A stretch of DNA of 64,000 nt from JBBRMW01 sp038239365 (GTDB lineage: Bacteria; Chloroflexota; Anaerolineae; Aggregatilineales; UBA2796), in the NCBI GenBank assembly GCA_038239365.1, contig JBBSEU010000002.1:19045-83044 (forward strand), read 5' to 3'. This document shows, in pieces, positions 8,162-16,935 of the stretch. Position numbers and translations under genes: made by a program. Below the pieces are notes generated by a model. The model did no database searches. It was given only the letters and a program-made list of their open reading frames with translations, and had not been told where the DNA came from. Positions within the stretch are counted from its first letter, which is position 1; each line of letters starts with the position of its first letter.

Positions 8162-8838
8162 TAATGCTGAACTGGTTTGAGTTGATCATCCAACTCGTAG
8201 ACCAGCGGGACACCAGTAGGAATTTCCAGGCCGGGGATTTCTTCATCGGAAATATGATCCAGATATTTGACCAGTGCGCGTAAACTATTGCCGTGTGCCG
8301 CGATGATCACCTGCTTACCAGACTGCACGACTGGGGCAATGGTTGTTTCCCAGTAGGGGACAAAGCGCGCTACCGTATCTTTCAGCGACTCGGTTAGCGG
8401 AATGTCTTTCTTGTCCAGGTCTTTGTAACGCGGATCGCTGCCCGGCCAGCGCGGATCAGTCGGTTCGAGCGCGGGCGGCGGGGTGGCATAGCTGCGTCGC
8501 CAGATTTTGACCTGTTCGTCGCCATATTTTGTGGCGGTTTCGGCTTTGTTCAAGCCTTGCAGCGCGCCGTAGTGCCGCTCATTGAGTCGCCACGAGCGCG
8601 TGACCGGAATCCACAACAGATCGAGTTCTTCCTCGATGATCCACAACGTGCGAATTGCGCGCTTGAGTACCGACGTGAACGCCATATCGAAAGTGTAGCC
8701 GTTAGCCTTGAGCAGTTGCCCTGCCTTTTTCGCCTCGGCTACACCCGATTCGGCCAGGTCAACATCTGTCCACCCGGTGAAGCGGTTTTCCTTGTTCCAC
8801 TGGCTTTCCCCGTGCCGTACCAGAACCAGCTTGATCAT
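8149..8838 (-). CDS. gpmA: 2,3-bisphosphoglycerate-dependent phosphoglycerate mutase
   Basis: 229 residues from the ATG at 8838, preceded by AAAGGGA. Longer upstream reading frame is intergenic repeat and is not coding. The phosphohistidine motif VRHGESQWN starts at residue 7 and RFTGWTDVDL, RRSYATPPP and AAHGNSLRALVK are all present, as in classical dPGM. It interconverts 3- and 2-phosphoglycerate in glycolysis. Enolase and pyruvate kinase, the next two steps, are encoded 15 kb away on the other strand. Confidence 0.95.
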   Translation of the reverse strand: MIKLVLVRHGESQWNKENRFTGWTDVDLAESGVAEAKKAGQLLKANGYTFDMAFTSVLKRAIRTLWIIEEELDLLWIPVTRSWRLNERHYGALQGLNKAETATKYGDEQVKIWRRSYATPPPALEPTDPRWPGSDPRYKDLDKKDIPLTESLKDTVARFVPYWETTIAPVVQSGKQVIIAAHGNSLRALVKYLDHISDEEIPGLEIPTGVPLVYELDDQLKPVQHYYVK

Positions 8839-8943
8839 TGTATCCCTTTCGTAGTTGTGCCAAACGCGCCTGATTTTAGCACCTGGGATGGGGGAACGGT
8901 GCGATAATTCCTTAAACCCCACAAGTAGACTAAATCGCCTTGA

Positions 8944-9109
8944 GTCCACTTCAGTGAGGGTGGGGCATGAGAAAAAGAGCGCCAAAACAGCCCTCACCCC
9001 AACCCCTCTCCCGAGGGAGAGGGGCTTCACACAATACGACTCGGAACCGACATTGACGCACGCTGAGCAGTATCCGATTCGGTCATGCCCGACCCTCACT
9101 GAAGTGGAC
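8944..9109. repeat. 27-bp inverted repeat pair flanking gpmA/R-M junction
   Basis: 8944-8970 and 9083-9109 are inverted copies matching at 26 of 27 positions (arms start GTCCACTTCAGTGAGGGT). A CTTCGTTCGTTGAG direct repeat at about 9109-9122 and 9145-9158 and a GACGTTTTAACGTC palindrome lie in the same stretch. Nothing here codes. The whole could fold into a large cruciform. Confidence 0.85.
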
Positions 9110-9209
9110 TTCGTTCGTTGAGCCTGACGTTTTAACGTCGGGTGCTTCGTTCGTTGAGTGCAAGTGATCCGACTCCCCTCTCCCTCGGGAGTGGGGTTGG
9201 GGGTGAGGG
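8991..9209. repeat. GC-rich palindromic repeat pair (CCCTCACCCC type)
   Basis: 8991-9024 (CCCTCACCCCAACCCCTCTC...) and 9175-9209 are near-perfect inverted copies. This is the CCCTCACCCC-CTCTCCC class of dispersed intergenic palindromes seen in many genomes. The second copy touches the stop codon of the restriction-modification gene at 9210. A diverged relative is at 12371-12466 on the other side of that gene. Confidence 0.8.
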
Positions 9210-12200
9210 CTAACCGCGCGCCCCATTCAACGCCAGCAACCGCCGCAGCATTTCCTCATCACCGTCCGGCGTTCGCAGCCGATCCGCCAGATCGTCCCAG
9301 CCATAGGCAGCCAGCACCGCGTTATCGAGCGCCGTATGCAGCGCCGCCAGCCGTGCCGCGAAACTTGTGCCCGGCTCTGACTCGACCACATGCCAGGGCT
9401 TGCCCGCGCGCTGATGTTCGCGGTAGCTTTCGAGCGCGTTGTACAGGTTGGTGAGCGTGCGCTTTTTGAGTGCCGCGCCGCTCAGACCGGGCGGGTTGAG
9501 CCATGCCTCACGCTCGGCATTGAGCGTTTTGGCGGCCTCTGCGATGGCCTGTAATTTGGGATCGGCTTGCGGTTCGCTGCCAGGCGGCCACGGAAACGGG
9601 AACGTCTCGAAGGTGGTGGTGGGCGTGTAGCGCGGGCGATCTTCGAGCGATGTCCCCATACGGAGCGACCAGCACTCGTGCGGGTAAGCGTGCAGCGCCC
9701 CGAAAAAGTAGTCGTCCGAACGGGCAAAAACATAAAGTTGATGATCGGGAATGGTTTTGCTATCTAACCAAACAAAAAGCCGATGTTTCGCAACTGAGGG
9801 CGTTGCAACAATTCGTTTAGTTCGCGCAAGGGTGGCTCGCAATTCAGTACCCGGAATACGATGTAACCACCACTGCTCACGTAACCGTGCAATATTGTTT
9901 TTGCTTCTTTCCGGTTTTATATGAGTCTCAACATAAGAAAATGGCGCTTTGTATTCTTGAGCAGCTTCTTTACTGGCATTAGTGCCAAAATCAATAATCC
10001 ACATGCCGCGCGGACGGCGTGTAATATCCAGAGAATTTACCCAGGGATGAATAACATCCGAATTTGGCTTCCCATTTTCGTTTATGGGCCCTTGTAGCAT
10101 CTTCTGAGCAACTTCTGTAGAAATGTCGAATGAACCGCCTTTTTCGTCTGCTCTCAAACATACATTTGCGTTTTCATATAAGGTTTTGGCTTTTGTTAAA
10201 TCGACTGTAGTTGTCAAATCAGCATTGATTGCTGAAACGATTTCTCCGTTCAAATGAATTGGCTCTTGACTATTAATTACATTATCAAAGCCCACCATTG
10301 AAACGCGCACGGCTGCACCGGCGAGTGTCCAAGCGCGATCACTCCATGCCATGAAAATATCGCCCGTATCTTTGATGCGGTTTAAGACTTCTCGATTTGC
10401 ACCGCCCCGAATCGAATTGGTTGCCAGCAGTCCGGCGCGTTTGGTTGTGCTTTTTTCAATTTGCGCTCTGGCCTTCTCAAACCAATAGCACACTAGATCA
10501 GCAGATGCGGGAACGCGATCCCGATACAGCGTGAATAACTCATCAACGTATTTATCATGCAGTTCCGCGCGGATTCGGTTGCCACCCAAAAACGGCGGGT
10601 TGCCGACGATCACATCGGCGTGCGGCCACTCCGGTTCATACGGCTTGCCCGCCGCATCGTAGCGCAGCACCGCATCATCGTTCAGGATTCGAGCCGCGCC
10701 GCCCTCATCCAGATCGCTCAGGATCGGCGTCCTGATCTCACGCGGGTTGGTTGGCTCGCCACTCACTGGGATGAGCGTCCCGGCAGCTTCATAGCGCCAT
10801 TGCAAGTAGCCGATCCAGACCACGATTTGTGCCAGCTTGGCCGCGAACTCGTCCTTCTCGATGCCGAACAACTGGCGCGGCGTGACCACATCACGGAAAG
10901 GCAGGTTCAGCGGCTCAAAAAAGCGGTGAATGTGGCTTTCCAAGTCCTTGAGCGCCTTGAGGCTCACATACAAAAAGTTGCCAGAGCCACAGGCCGGGTC
11001 AAGCACCCGTACCGATCCAAGCCGATCCAGCATGGCATTACGAGCGGCGGTCAGCGCATCCTGGGCAGCCTGCCGATCACGTGGCGGGGTATCCGCGCCG
11101 CTGAAGATTTGCATGATCGGTTCGGCGGCAGTGCGGGCGGCGTCCCATTCGCGCTGTAAAGGTGCCATCAACACGGGTTCGACGATCAGGCGAATGTCAG
11201 CCTCGCTGGTATAGTGCGCGCCAAGCTGCGCCCGCTTGCCTTTATCGAGTGCCGCCTCGAACAGCGTGCCAAAAATCGTCGGGTTCACCTTGCGCCAATC
11301 GGCATTGGCAACCGTTTCGAGCGTCAGCAGCGCGCCCGCCGTCACCGCTTCGTCGGCCAGATCGAGTACCTCCGTGCCATCGTTTGCGCCCGCACTCGAC
11401 TCCTTGAACAGGCCGCCGTTGAAATAGGGCACTGGCTCCATATAGAACGCGGCGCGTTCGCCGTTCATAGCCGCGAATAGTTCGCGCAGAGTGGGCGAAA
11501 ATTCGGCGGGCATCCGGTGTGCTTTTTCAGTCAGGTAGCGGAAAACCGGCTTATCGAACAGTTTGGGCAGCAGGCCAATATCTTCGGCAAACAGCGCAAA
11601 GACGAGCTTGGTCAAAAAGCGCGCCACTTGCAGCGATGACCAGACGGGTTGACCGTCGCGTTTGTATTCGCGCAGTTGATCGGCCAATGTCGCAAACTGT
11701 TTCGCCAACTTTTCAGTAATAGCCGCCCGTTCACCCAGTTCGCGCTTGCGTTCTTCCAGAAACTCGTTGGGGTCAGTCAGCAGCCAGCGAATATAGGCCA
11801 GTTTGCGCGGCTGCAACAGATCGACGTTGGAGAAGGTGAACGGCTCCGCGTTGGTGTTTGTCCACTGCGGATAGATGCGGTACTGATCGAAGTCACAGAC
11901 GACCAGCAGTGGCGGGTTATCCAGCGCGTTCTTGTAGGAGAGCAGTTGATTGTAGGCCTCGTCCAGGTCTTTGCGCTTGCCCTTGTACTCCCAGGCGAAA
12001 CGCTTGTGATACCACACATCGGCGCGTCCGGGTTTGCCATCGGCCTTGATAACCTGCTTCTCGAAGGTAAACTGCGTGCCTGCCGGATCAAATTCGGTGG
12101 GCGATGGGTGGCCGATCAGGTGGCACAGTTCGATGAAATGGCCTTGCGCGCCCTGCTGCTCACGGAGCGCGCTTTGTGACCAGCGCCGGACAAAGTCGGG

Positions 12201-12248
12201 GGCGGCGGTGGGGATATGCTGTGGGGTCAATTGGCCTGAGACGGACAC
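9210..12248 (-). CDS. single-chain MmeI-like (type IIL) restriction-modification enzyme
   Basis: 1012 residues combining nuclease, adenine methyltransferase and specificity domain in one chain. The N-terminal nuclease has the PD-ExK pattern D77 and E87-Y-K89 (RADVWYHKRFAWEYKGK). Methyltransferase motif I VLDPACGSGNF is at about residue 413 and the catalytic NPPF motif for N6-adenine is at about 550. Residues about 640-900 form the target-recognition region, followed by a short helical tail. The DNA coding for the recognition region (about 9740-10480) is visibly more AT-rich than the rest. It is a lone gene between repeat clusters; no separate subunit is needed. Recognition sequence cannot be predicted. 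Confidence 0.88.
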   Translation of the reverse strand: MSVSGQLTPQHIPTAAPDFVRRWSQSALREQQGAQGHFIELCHLIGHPSPTEFDPAGTQFTFEKQVIKADGKPGRADVWYHKRFAWEYKGKRKDLDEAYNQLLSYKNALDNPPLLVVCDFDQYRIYPQWTNTNAEPFTFSNVDLLQPRKLAYIRWLLTDPNEFLEERKRELGERAAITEKLAKQFATLADQLREYKRDGQPVWSSLQVARFLTKLVFALFAEDIGLLPKLFDKPVFRYLTEKAHRMPAEFSPTLRELFAAMNGERAAFYMEPVPYFNGGLFKESSAGANDGTEVLDLADEAVTAGALLTLETVANADWRKVNPTIFGTLFEAALDKGKRAQLGAHYTSEADIRLIVEPVLMAPLQREWDAARTAAEPIMQIFSGADTPPRDRQAAQDALTAARNAMLDRLGSVRVLDPACGSGNFLYVSLKALKDLESHIHRFFEPLNLPFRDVVTPRQLFGIEKDEFAAKLAQIVVWIGYLQWRYEAAGTLIPVSGEPTNPREIRTPILSDLDEGGAARILNDDAVLRYDAAGKPYEPEWPHADVIVGNPPFLGGNRIRAELHDKYVDELFTLYRDRVPASADLVCYWFEKARAQIEKSTTKRAGLLATNSIRGGANREVLNRIKDTGDIFMAWSDRAWTLAGAAVRVSMVGFDNVINSQEPIHLNGEIVSAINADLTTTVDLTKAKTLYENANVCLRADEKGGSFDISTEVAQKMLQGPINENGKPNSDVIHPWVNSLDITRRPRGMWIIDFGTNASKEAAQEYKAPFSYVETHIKPERSKNNIARLREQWWLHRIPGTELRATLARTKRIVATPSVAKHRLFVWLDSKTIPDHQLYVFARSDDYFFGALHAYPHECWSLRMGTSLEDRPRYTPTTTFETFPFPWPPGSEPQADPKLQAIAEAAKTLNAEREAWLNPPGLSGAALKKRTLTNLYNALESYREHQRAGKPWHVVESEPGTSFAARLAALHTALDNAVLAAYGWDDLADRLRTPDGDEEMLRRLLALNGARG

Positions 12249-12370
12249 GGCGGCGACTCCTGATCGGCAACGTCTGTGAGGGGCGATTATAGCGCGCTTT
12301 AGCCTTCATTTCCCCGTATTGGCCCACTGATGCAGGGCAAACGCATCAACATAGTTTTACACTTGGTTTG

Positions 12371-12466
12371 CCTCACACCCGGCCCCTCTGCGCTGGCGGA
12401 GGGGGGCGATCGGGTGGCCTCCGGATTCCCCCTCTCTGTAAACGGAGAGGGGGCTGGGGGGTGAGG
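12371..12466. repeat. GC-rich inverted repeat upstream of the R-M gene
   Basis: CCTCACACCCGGCCCCTC (12371-12388) is mirrored by GAGGGGGCTGGGGGGTGAGG (12447-12466), with inner hairpins CCCCTC/GAGGGG and CCCCCTCTC/GAGAGGGGG. It is related to the pair at 8991-9209. The rest of the 298-base gap 12249-12546 holds no gene. Confidence 0.75.
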
Positions 12467-12546
12467 TTAATGTTTGCATAGCGTCTGTTTTATGGTCTAT
12501 TACCAAAAATATGCCACCTGATACCCACCTGTTAATTAGGTAAATG

Positions 12547-13551
12547 TCAGGTTGACCGCAATATCGTCAACGACTCTTCGCCCTCGATCAGCTTTTCGGC
12601 CAATGTCACATCATCCAGCAGCACATCCCGCAAGACTGCCGCTTGTTTGCTCTCGAAAACGGTTTTCCATTCGCCCAGACCGGTTCGTTCGCGCTTCATG
12701 GCCGCCAGTTCTGCGTCAGCGTTTGCAGCGTCACCATCCCGAACGTAAGCGCGTGCCAGCCACAAATGCGCCAGCAGTCGGTGGCGACTATCGGGGATGC
12801 CAACTTTGAGCGCCTGTTGCAAATGCGTGATCGAATCGGCAGTATGTCTCAATCGATCTTCGATCATGCCCAGGTTGTACGGTGCAACCCATTGATCGGC
12901 TTCGATCTCGAATGCTTTTTGGGCATAACCAAGCGCCTGCTCGTATTCGCCATCCTGCAAATACACTTCCGCCAGACCGTTATAGCCGATCCCGGATGTC
13001 GGTTCGAGTTCGATCAATTTTTCGTAATCGGAACGGGCGCGGAACACCTTACCCGATAGTCGATATAGTTCCGCGCGAAAACGACGGTGATTGGCATCTT
13101 CCGGTTCGGCCTTGATCAGATCGGACATCACATCAATCGCCTGATCGTATTCGTCTTTACGCAGGTGCTTGATCGCCGTCTGATATTCCTGTCGCACACG
13201 CCCTTGCGAAGCGATGAAGGCGATAAATACCCAGCCAATCGCAAATGGCACGAATAACAACCAGAACGACGGCAGGAACAAAGCCGCCGCCAGCGCAAAC
13301 ACCGCCGGAACGATGATCACCACGCCGCGCCGCCGATCCTGTCGATCCATGCGCGTAATCACAATCAGCGCCGCGCCGATCAAAAAGACCACGAACGCGC
13401 CACTTTGCACCGCCGGAATCCAGGACGTATCTTTTCCGCGAACCGCATTGAGTATCAAGCTGATCAAGCCTGTCACGGCCAGCAGCACAAAAAACACCTG
13501 TGCGCGCGCCGGGCCAAGCCATGTGACAAACCGCTGAATGAACTTCACCAA
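12547..13551 (-). CDS. membrane-anchored TPR protein
   Basis: 334 residues. Three or four hydrophobic segments lie in the first 110 residues, with basic QDRRRGV between them. Residues about 120-290 are tetratricopeptide repeats (AIKHLRKDEYDQAIDVMSDL, SDYEKLIELEPTSGIGYNGL, ALGYAQKAFEIEADQWVAPY). TPR parts scaffold protein complexes, here on the cytoplasmic side of the membrane if the topology is as it looks. It lies seven bases after the GNAT gene on the same strand, so probably shares its transcript. Partner unknown. Confidence 0.75.
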   Translation of the reverse strand: MVKFIQRFVTWLGPARAQVFFVLLAVTGLISLILNAVRGKDTSWIPAVQSGAFVVFLIGAALIVITRMDRQDRRRGVVIIVPAVFALAAALFLPSFWLLFVPFAIGWVFIAFIASQGRVRQEYQTAIKHLRKDEYDQAIDVMSDLIKAEPEDANHRRFRAELYRLSGKVFRARSDYEKLIELEPTSGIGYNGLAEVYLQDGEYEQALGYAQKAFEIEADQWVAPYNLGMIEDRLRHTADSITHLQQALKVGIPDSRHRLLAHLWLARAYVRDGDAANADAELAAMKRERTGLGEWKTVFESKQAAVLRDVLLDDVTLAEKLIEGEESLTILRST

Positions 13552-13557
13552 TGACCT

Positions 13558-14037
13558 CTACAACTCAATTCGCATCCGAATCTGATAATCTGTGCCGCCT
13601 ACCGAATGCCAAAAAGTGCGTCCATTCGCGTTGCCACTGGCGACATTCAATTCGATGTAGGCTGCACCCTGCCTCTTGAACCAATCCATCAATGCCGCAA
13701 CCAGTGCCCGACCAATTCCGCCCCGCCGCGCCGAAACATCCACAAACAGATCAACGATCAAACCACTCTCGGCAGGCACAAACAGATCAGATTGCAGATC
13801 GATCAGTGCGCCCAGGCAGAAGCCTATCACATCCCCATCCGCTTCGGCAACGAAAACGCGCGTACCTGGATCGTCCAGAACGTTCATCAGGCGCGCGGCG
13901 TAAAGTGTGGCAGCACTGGGAATTGGCCGGGGTTGGCGCGGATCAAGCATGTGCAGTTCGGCGATCATCGCGCCCCACAAACGGGCAAGCGCGGCTTCAT
14001 CATGCGTTTGGGCACGCCGAATCGAGAAGTCAGTCAC
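13558..14037 (-). CDS. GNAT family N-acetyltransferase (copy 2)
   Basis: 159 residues from a GTG at 14037 that overlaps the upstream GNAT stop by eight bases. The longer upstream frame would run through that neighbour and is rejected. Motif A of the GNAT fold is VDVSARRGGIGRALVAAL (acetyl-CoA pyrophosphate loop RRGGIG). Length and arrangement equal those of the upstream GNAT, so this looks like a tandem duplicate that has diverged. Substrate unknown. Confidence 0.8.
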   Translation of the reverse strand: MTDFSIRRAQTHDEAALARLWGAMIAELHMLDPRQPRPIPSAATLYAARLMNVLDDPGTRVFVAEADGDVIGFCLGALIDLQSDLFVPAESGLIVDLFVDVSARRGGIGRALVAALMDWFKRQGAAYIELNVASGNANGRTFWHSVGGTDYQIRMRIEL

Positions 14038-14509
14038 GCAGCTTGAGCCACATATGATCGTAGAGTTGAGTCGCCCCGATAGCACGCCAGAACGCCTGGG
14101 CAATCGCGTTTCGATACGGTACACGCAGTTCGACGTTTTGAATGCCCTGTTCGCGGAACCAGGCCGAAAGCAGATCGAACATACCTGTCCCGATACGTCC
14201 GCCGCGCCCGTGCGAATCGACGGCCATTTCGATCACCATGCCGATCTGTTCAGGTAGCAAGCCGGGCGCGTTCGGCTGCACCGCGCCGATCATGTACCCA
14301 ATTACCGTTCCGCGTCGCACGGCCACGATGCAGCAGCGATTCGGATCATCCAACGCTTTCAGAAAAGCCGCACGCCATTGTGCAGCGCCGTCTGGTGCGA
14401 CTCGGTAACGTATATCCAAACGCGAGAGTGTTTCGGCTGTTTCCTGCCAGATCAGGCTCAAGCCATCCAGATCGGCGGCCTCAGCGCGGCGCATTTCAGG
14501 ATCAGCCAT
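14030..14509 (-). CDS. GNAT family N-acetyltransferase (copy 1)
   Basis: 159 residues. The acetyl-CoA loop is AVDSHGRGGRIGTGMFDLL, followed by WFREQGIQNVELRVPYRNAIA, a normal GNAT motif B. Its ATG overlaps the TGA of the response regulator upstream (ATGA), so regulator and acetyltransferases are translationally coupled. It is paralogous to the next gene. Substrate unknown. Confidence 0.8.
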   Translation of the reverse strand: MADPEMRRAEAADLDGLSLIWQETAETLSRLDIRYRVAPDGAAQWRAAFLKALDDPNRCCIVAVRRGTVIGYMIGAVQPNAPGLLPEQIGMVIEMAVDSHGRGGRIGTGMFDLLSAWFREQGIQNVELRVPYRNAIAQAFWRAIGATQLYDHMWLKLRD

Positions 14510-15204
14510 CAGGCCGACACCATGTAACCGACACCATGAATCGTGCGAATGAAGTGCGTCGCGTCCTTGTTAGCTTCGAGTTTGGCGCGCAGATTGCGAA
14601 TGTGCGCGCGTACCAGATCAGGATCGCCAGAGTGCGGTGGATAGTCCCACACGGCTTCCAACAAGCGCGACGGTGAAAGCGCCTGATTGACGTGTTCCAT
14701 CAGGTAGCGCAGCAAACGATGTTCGGTAGCCGTCAACTGGACATGTCGATCATTGACGCTCACCTGATAAGTATTCGAGTCGAGCTGTACGTTGCCCAGT
14801 TCCAGTATCGGTGACTGTGAAGTATCGCGTTGGCTGCGGCGCAGCAGGGCACGGACCCGCGCCGTCAGTTCGGCCACCTCGAACGGCTTCATCACGTAAT
14901 CATCGCCGCCTGCATCCAACCCGGCGACTACGTCGTCAATATCGTTGCGCGCCGTCAGAAATAACACGGGCAGATCGATAAACCGCTCATCTTCACGCAG
15001 TTGGGCACACAACGTCAGGCCGTCCATACCGGGCGGCATCATAATATCCAGGATCACCATATCCGGGCGGCGGTTGACAATGCGCTGCCAGGCATCCGCA
15101 CCCGATGACGCCTTTTCGATTTCGTAACCTTCGCGGCCTAACGCGCGGAATAAAGTTCCCAATACTTCAGGATCATCATCGACGGCCAAAATATAAGCGG
15201 CCAT
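14509..15204 (-). CDS. OmpR/PhoB-type response regulator
   Basis: 231 residues. Receiver domain 1-120 with acidic pocket D9-D10, phosphoacceptor D53 (VILDIMMPPGMDG) and the conserved lysine in VMKPFE; winged-helix domain about 130-230 with the recognition region HSGDPDLVRAHIRNLRAKLE and the wing HFIRTIHGVGYMV. It should be a phosphorylation-dependent DNA-binding regulator. No histidine kinase is adjacent; downstream are two coupled GNAT genes, which it may control. Confidence 0.9.
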   Translation of the reverse strand: MAAYILAVDDDPEVLGTLFRALGREGYEIEKASSGADAWQRIVNRRPDMVILDIMMPPGMDGLTLCAQLREDERFIDLPVLFLTARNDIDDVVAGLDAGGDDYVMKPFEVAELTARVRALLRRSQRDTSQSPILELGNVQLDSNTYQVSVNDRHVQLTATEHRLLRYLMEHVNQALSPSRLLEAVWDYPPHSGDPDLVRAHIRNLRAKLEANKDATHFIRTIHGVGYMVSA

Positions 15205-15370
15205 GCTTCTTCTCCTCCAAATTTATCAATGATCTTATCCCATGCCGTCTTTGTACGCATCTGCCCTCATTATACTGTGCCAGTGCAGTAGCGGAACAAC
15301 TTTTGCTTAAGGCAGCACGGCATAATCATCCGCCAATTTAACTCGGTTTTGACACGATCTTAATGAAAGT

Positions 15371-15610
15371 GTGGTTAAATTCATAATGTTGAAAACAATA
15401 GCTACAGAACAAAGGTTGGAAAGAAACAGCGTGGTCACTTATCCTGGAAATGTCTTCACACTTGCGGCGGCTGTAGAAATGTATCGCCGCTTGCGGAAGA
15501 AGGGACAAACCCCCACATTGGCACGGCTCAGCGTCGAAGGACGTTACAGCGGCATGACCGTCGAGCAGCGCCAGCGCCTGCACAAACTGTTAAGTGAGTT
15601 TGAGTCATAG
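15371..15610 (+). CDS. small hypothetical protein
   Basis: 79 residues from ATG 15371 (an ATG at 15386 is also possible). The C-terminal half is basic and helical (VEMYRRLRKKGQTP, then TVEQRQRLHKLLSEFES) and could be a small nucleic-acid or protein binding helix bundle. No family is recognised and the ribosome-binding site is weak. An overlapping minus-strand frame looks less protein-like. The 250 bases after it (15611-15861) show nothing I can identify. Confidence 0.4.
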   Translation: MVKFIMLKTIATEQRLERNSVVTYPGNVFTLAAAVEMYRRLRKKGQTPTLARLSVEGRYSGMTVEQRQRLHKLLSEFES

Positions 15611-15861
15611 CCCGATCAAGAATTTCTGGTTAGCCGAACGCCAACCAGAGCATGTTATGATTTTTTCAATCGCAGATTATTGGTTTGAATAAGAATAATT
15701 AGTCAGAGCCAGCGGCGAGCGACGGATTTGCCGCTGCTTACCTTGATAGGGCAGATTTTTTGTAGAACTCAATATCGACGTTGGTCTATCGCCACAATGT
15801 CGCGGGCATCATGGGTTTCATGAACTACAGTCCACCGCCAACTCCCTAATATGCCTTCCCG

Positions 15862-16935
15862 TTAATGGTGAACTACCATGAATTGAGACGAAACCGCACG
15901 CATCTTATCAACCGCTGGCGGAAACCCGATGCCAATAGCCGTACCCAGAGTAAGTACAACAGTTTGCACGGCACCAGCATGTACGGCGGCGGCAGCCGTG
16001 CCATCGTGAATCAGTTTGACAACAACATCCTGATTGGAATTACTGCTGATACGTTTCGAGAGATAAGTTTGCAAATGATCGGTAATGAGCCGTAAATGAC
16101 CGTAGCAGCCACGTTCAACCACCTGCCCGTCTTTTACATAGTTAGCGATGGTGCAAATAATTAATGGGTCAAATGTCTGGGTACGTTGTCGCGCACGGCT
16201 TATTACTGCGACCAGATAATTTGCGAAAGCCTGTACTTGAACCGGGTCTGCCGAGCCAGACCCACAGTTTGCAGGTTCATATTGTTCATCTTCGATCTGT
16301 ATCAGTTCGCCAGCCTCGTAGACGGCTATACCCGATTTGATCCAGCTTCCACCGCAATCTACGACCAGAATACGCCGAACCTCAGGCGGAGCGTATCGCG
16401 CAGCACCCATAAGCGGCAGGCTTACCATAGTGGTGTAGGGCGATAGCGAGACTGTATAATCCATCTGGCCTGATTTGGCGAGGACGGATTGTGCGGCTTC
16501 AGCCGCAATCTGACCCAACGGCCCCTGCATCAACCCACCACCAAGCCACACCTGCTGAATGTTTGCCCAGTGTGCCCAGTACGAGTCATCCCAATCAGGG
16601 CGTGCCGTTCGGCTGATCGGGTCGCCACGCTTGAGCATTAGCAGCAGATAACCCAGATCGCGGCCATAACGCTGACCCAACGCCAGTGCCATGTCATGCG
16701 TGCGCGCGTCCTGAAAATAATCACCGAAACGGTTGCTAAGCCGTTTGGGAACTTTATCAGTGAAAAATAGTGACGCCGCTTCTTGTTGAAGGTCGTGGTT
16801 AAGGTCGTCTTGTGAGAGCAAATCAAAACCTGTTTTTTGCTTCACACGATCTTCCAAAGCAAAACCTGGCAAATCCACGATCAACGCCCGATTGAGCGAG
16901 GCAGCGGGCGTCAAATTTTGTGCATCAAAAGACAT
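15862..16935 (-). CDS. ASKHA-fold (ROK/hexokinase-like) sugar kinase homologue
   Basis: 357 residues. The phosphate-1 motif VVDCGGSWIKSGIAVY is near residue 195 and the adenosine-side motif VLTLGTAIGIGF near residue 335, with IHDGTAAAAVHAG between them, the order expected in the hexokinase/ROK superfamily. The N-terminal 180 residues before phosphate-1 are unusual: plain ROK kinases begin with it. Its ATG overlaps the stop of the upstream response regulator. It may be a sugar kinase or a sugar-sensing relative that lost activity; the substrate is not visible. Confidence 0.6.
   Translation of the reverse strand: MSFDAQNLTPAASLNRALIVDLPGFALEDRVKQKTGFDLLSQDDLNHDLQQEAASLFFTDKVPKRLSNRFGDYFQDARTHDMALALGQRYGRDLGYLLLMLKRGDPISRTARPDWDDSYWAHWANIQQVWLGGGLMQGPLGQIAAEAAQSVLAKSGQMDYTVSLSPYTTMVSLPLMGAARYAPPEVRRILVVDCGGSWIKSGIAVYEAGELIQIEDEQYEPANCGSGSADPVQVQAFANYLVAVISRARQRTQTFDPLIICTIANYVKDGQVVERGCYGHLRLITDHLQTYLSKRISSNSNQDVVVKLIHDGTAAAAVHAGAVQTVVLTLGTAIGIGFPPAVDKMRAVSSQFMVVHH

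Noticed and set aside
8839..9099. N-terminal extension of phosphoglycerate mutase
   Set aside because: The extension translates inverted repeats; the conserved start MIKLVLVRHGE has its own ribosome-binding site.
9210..12548. Multi-gene defence island around the R-M enzyme
   Set aside because: Neighbours are gpmA and a TPR/GNAT/regulator group with no defence-family motifs; the enzyme appears solitary.
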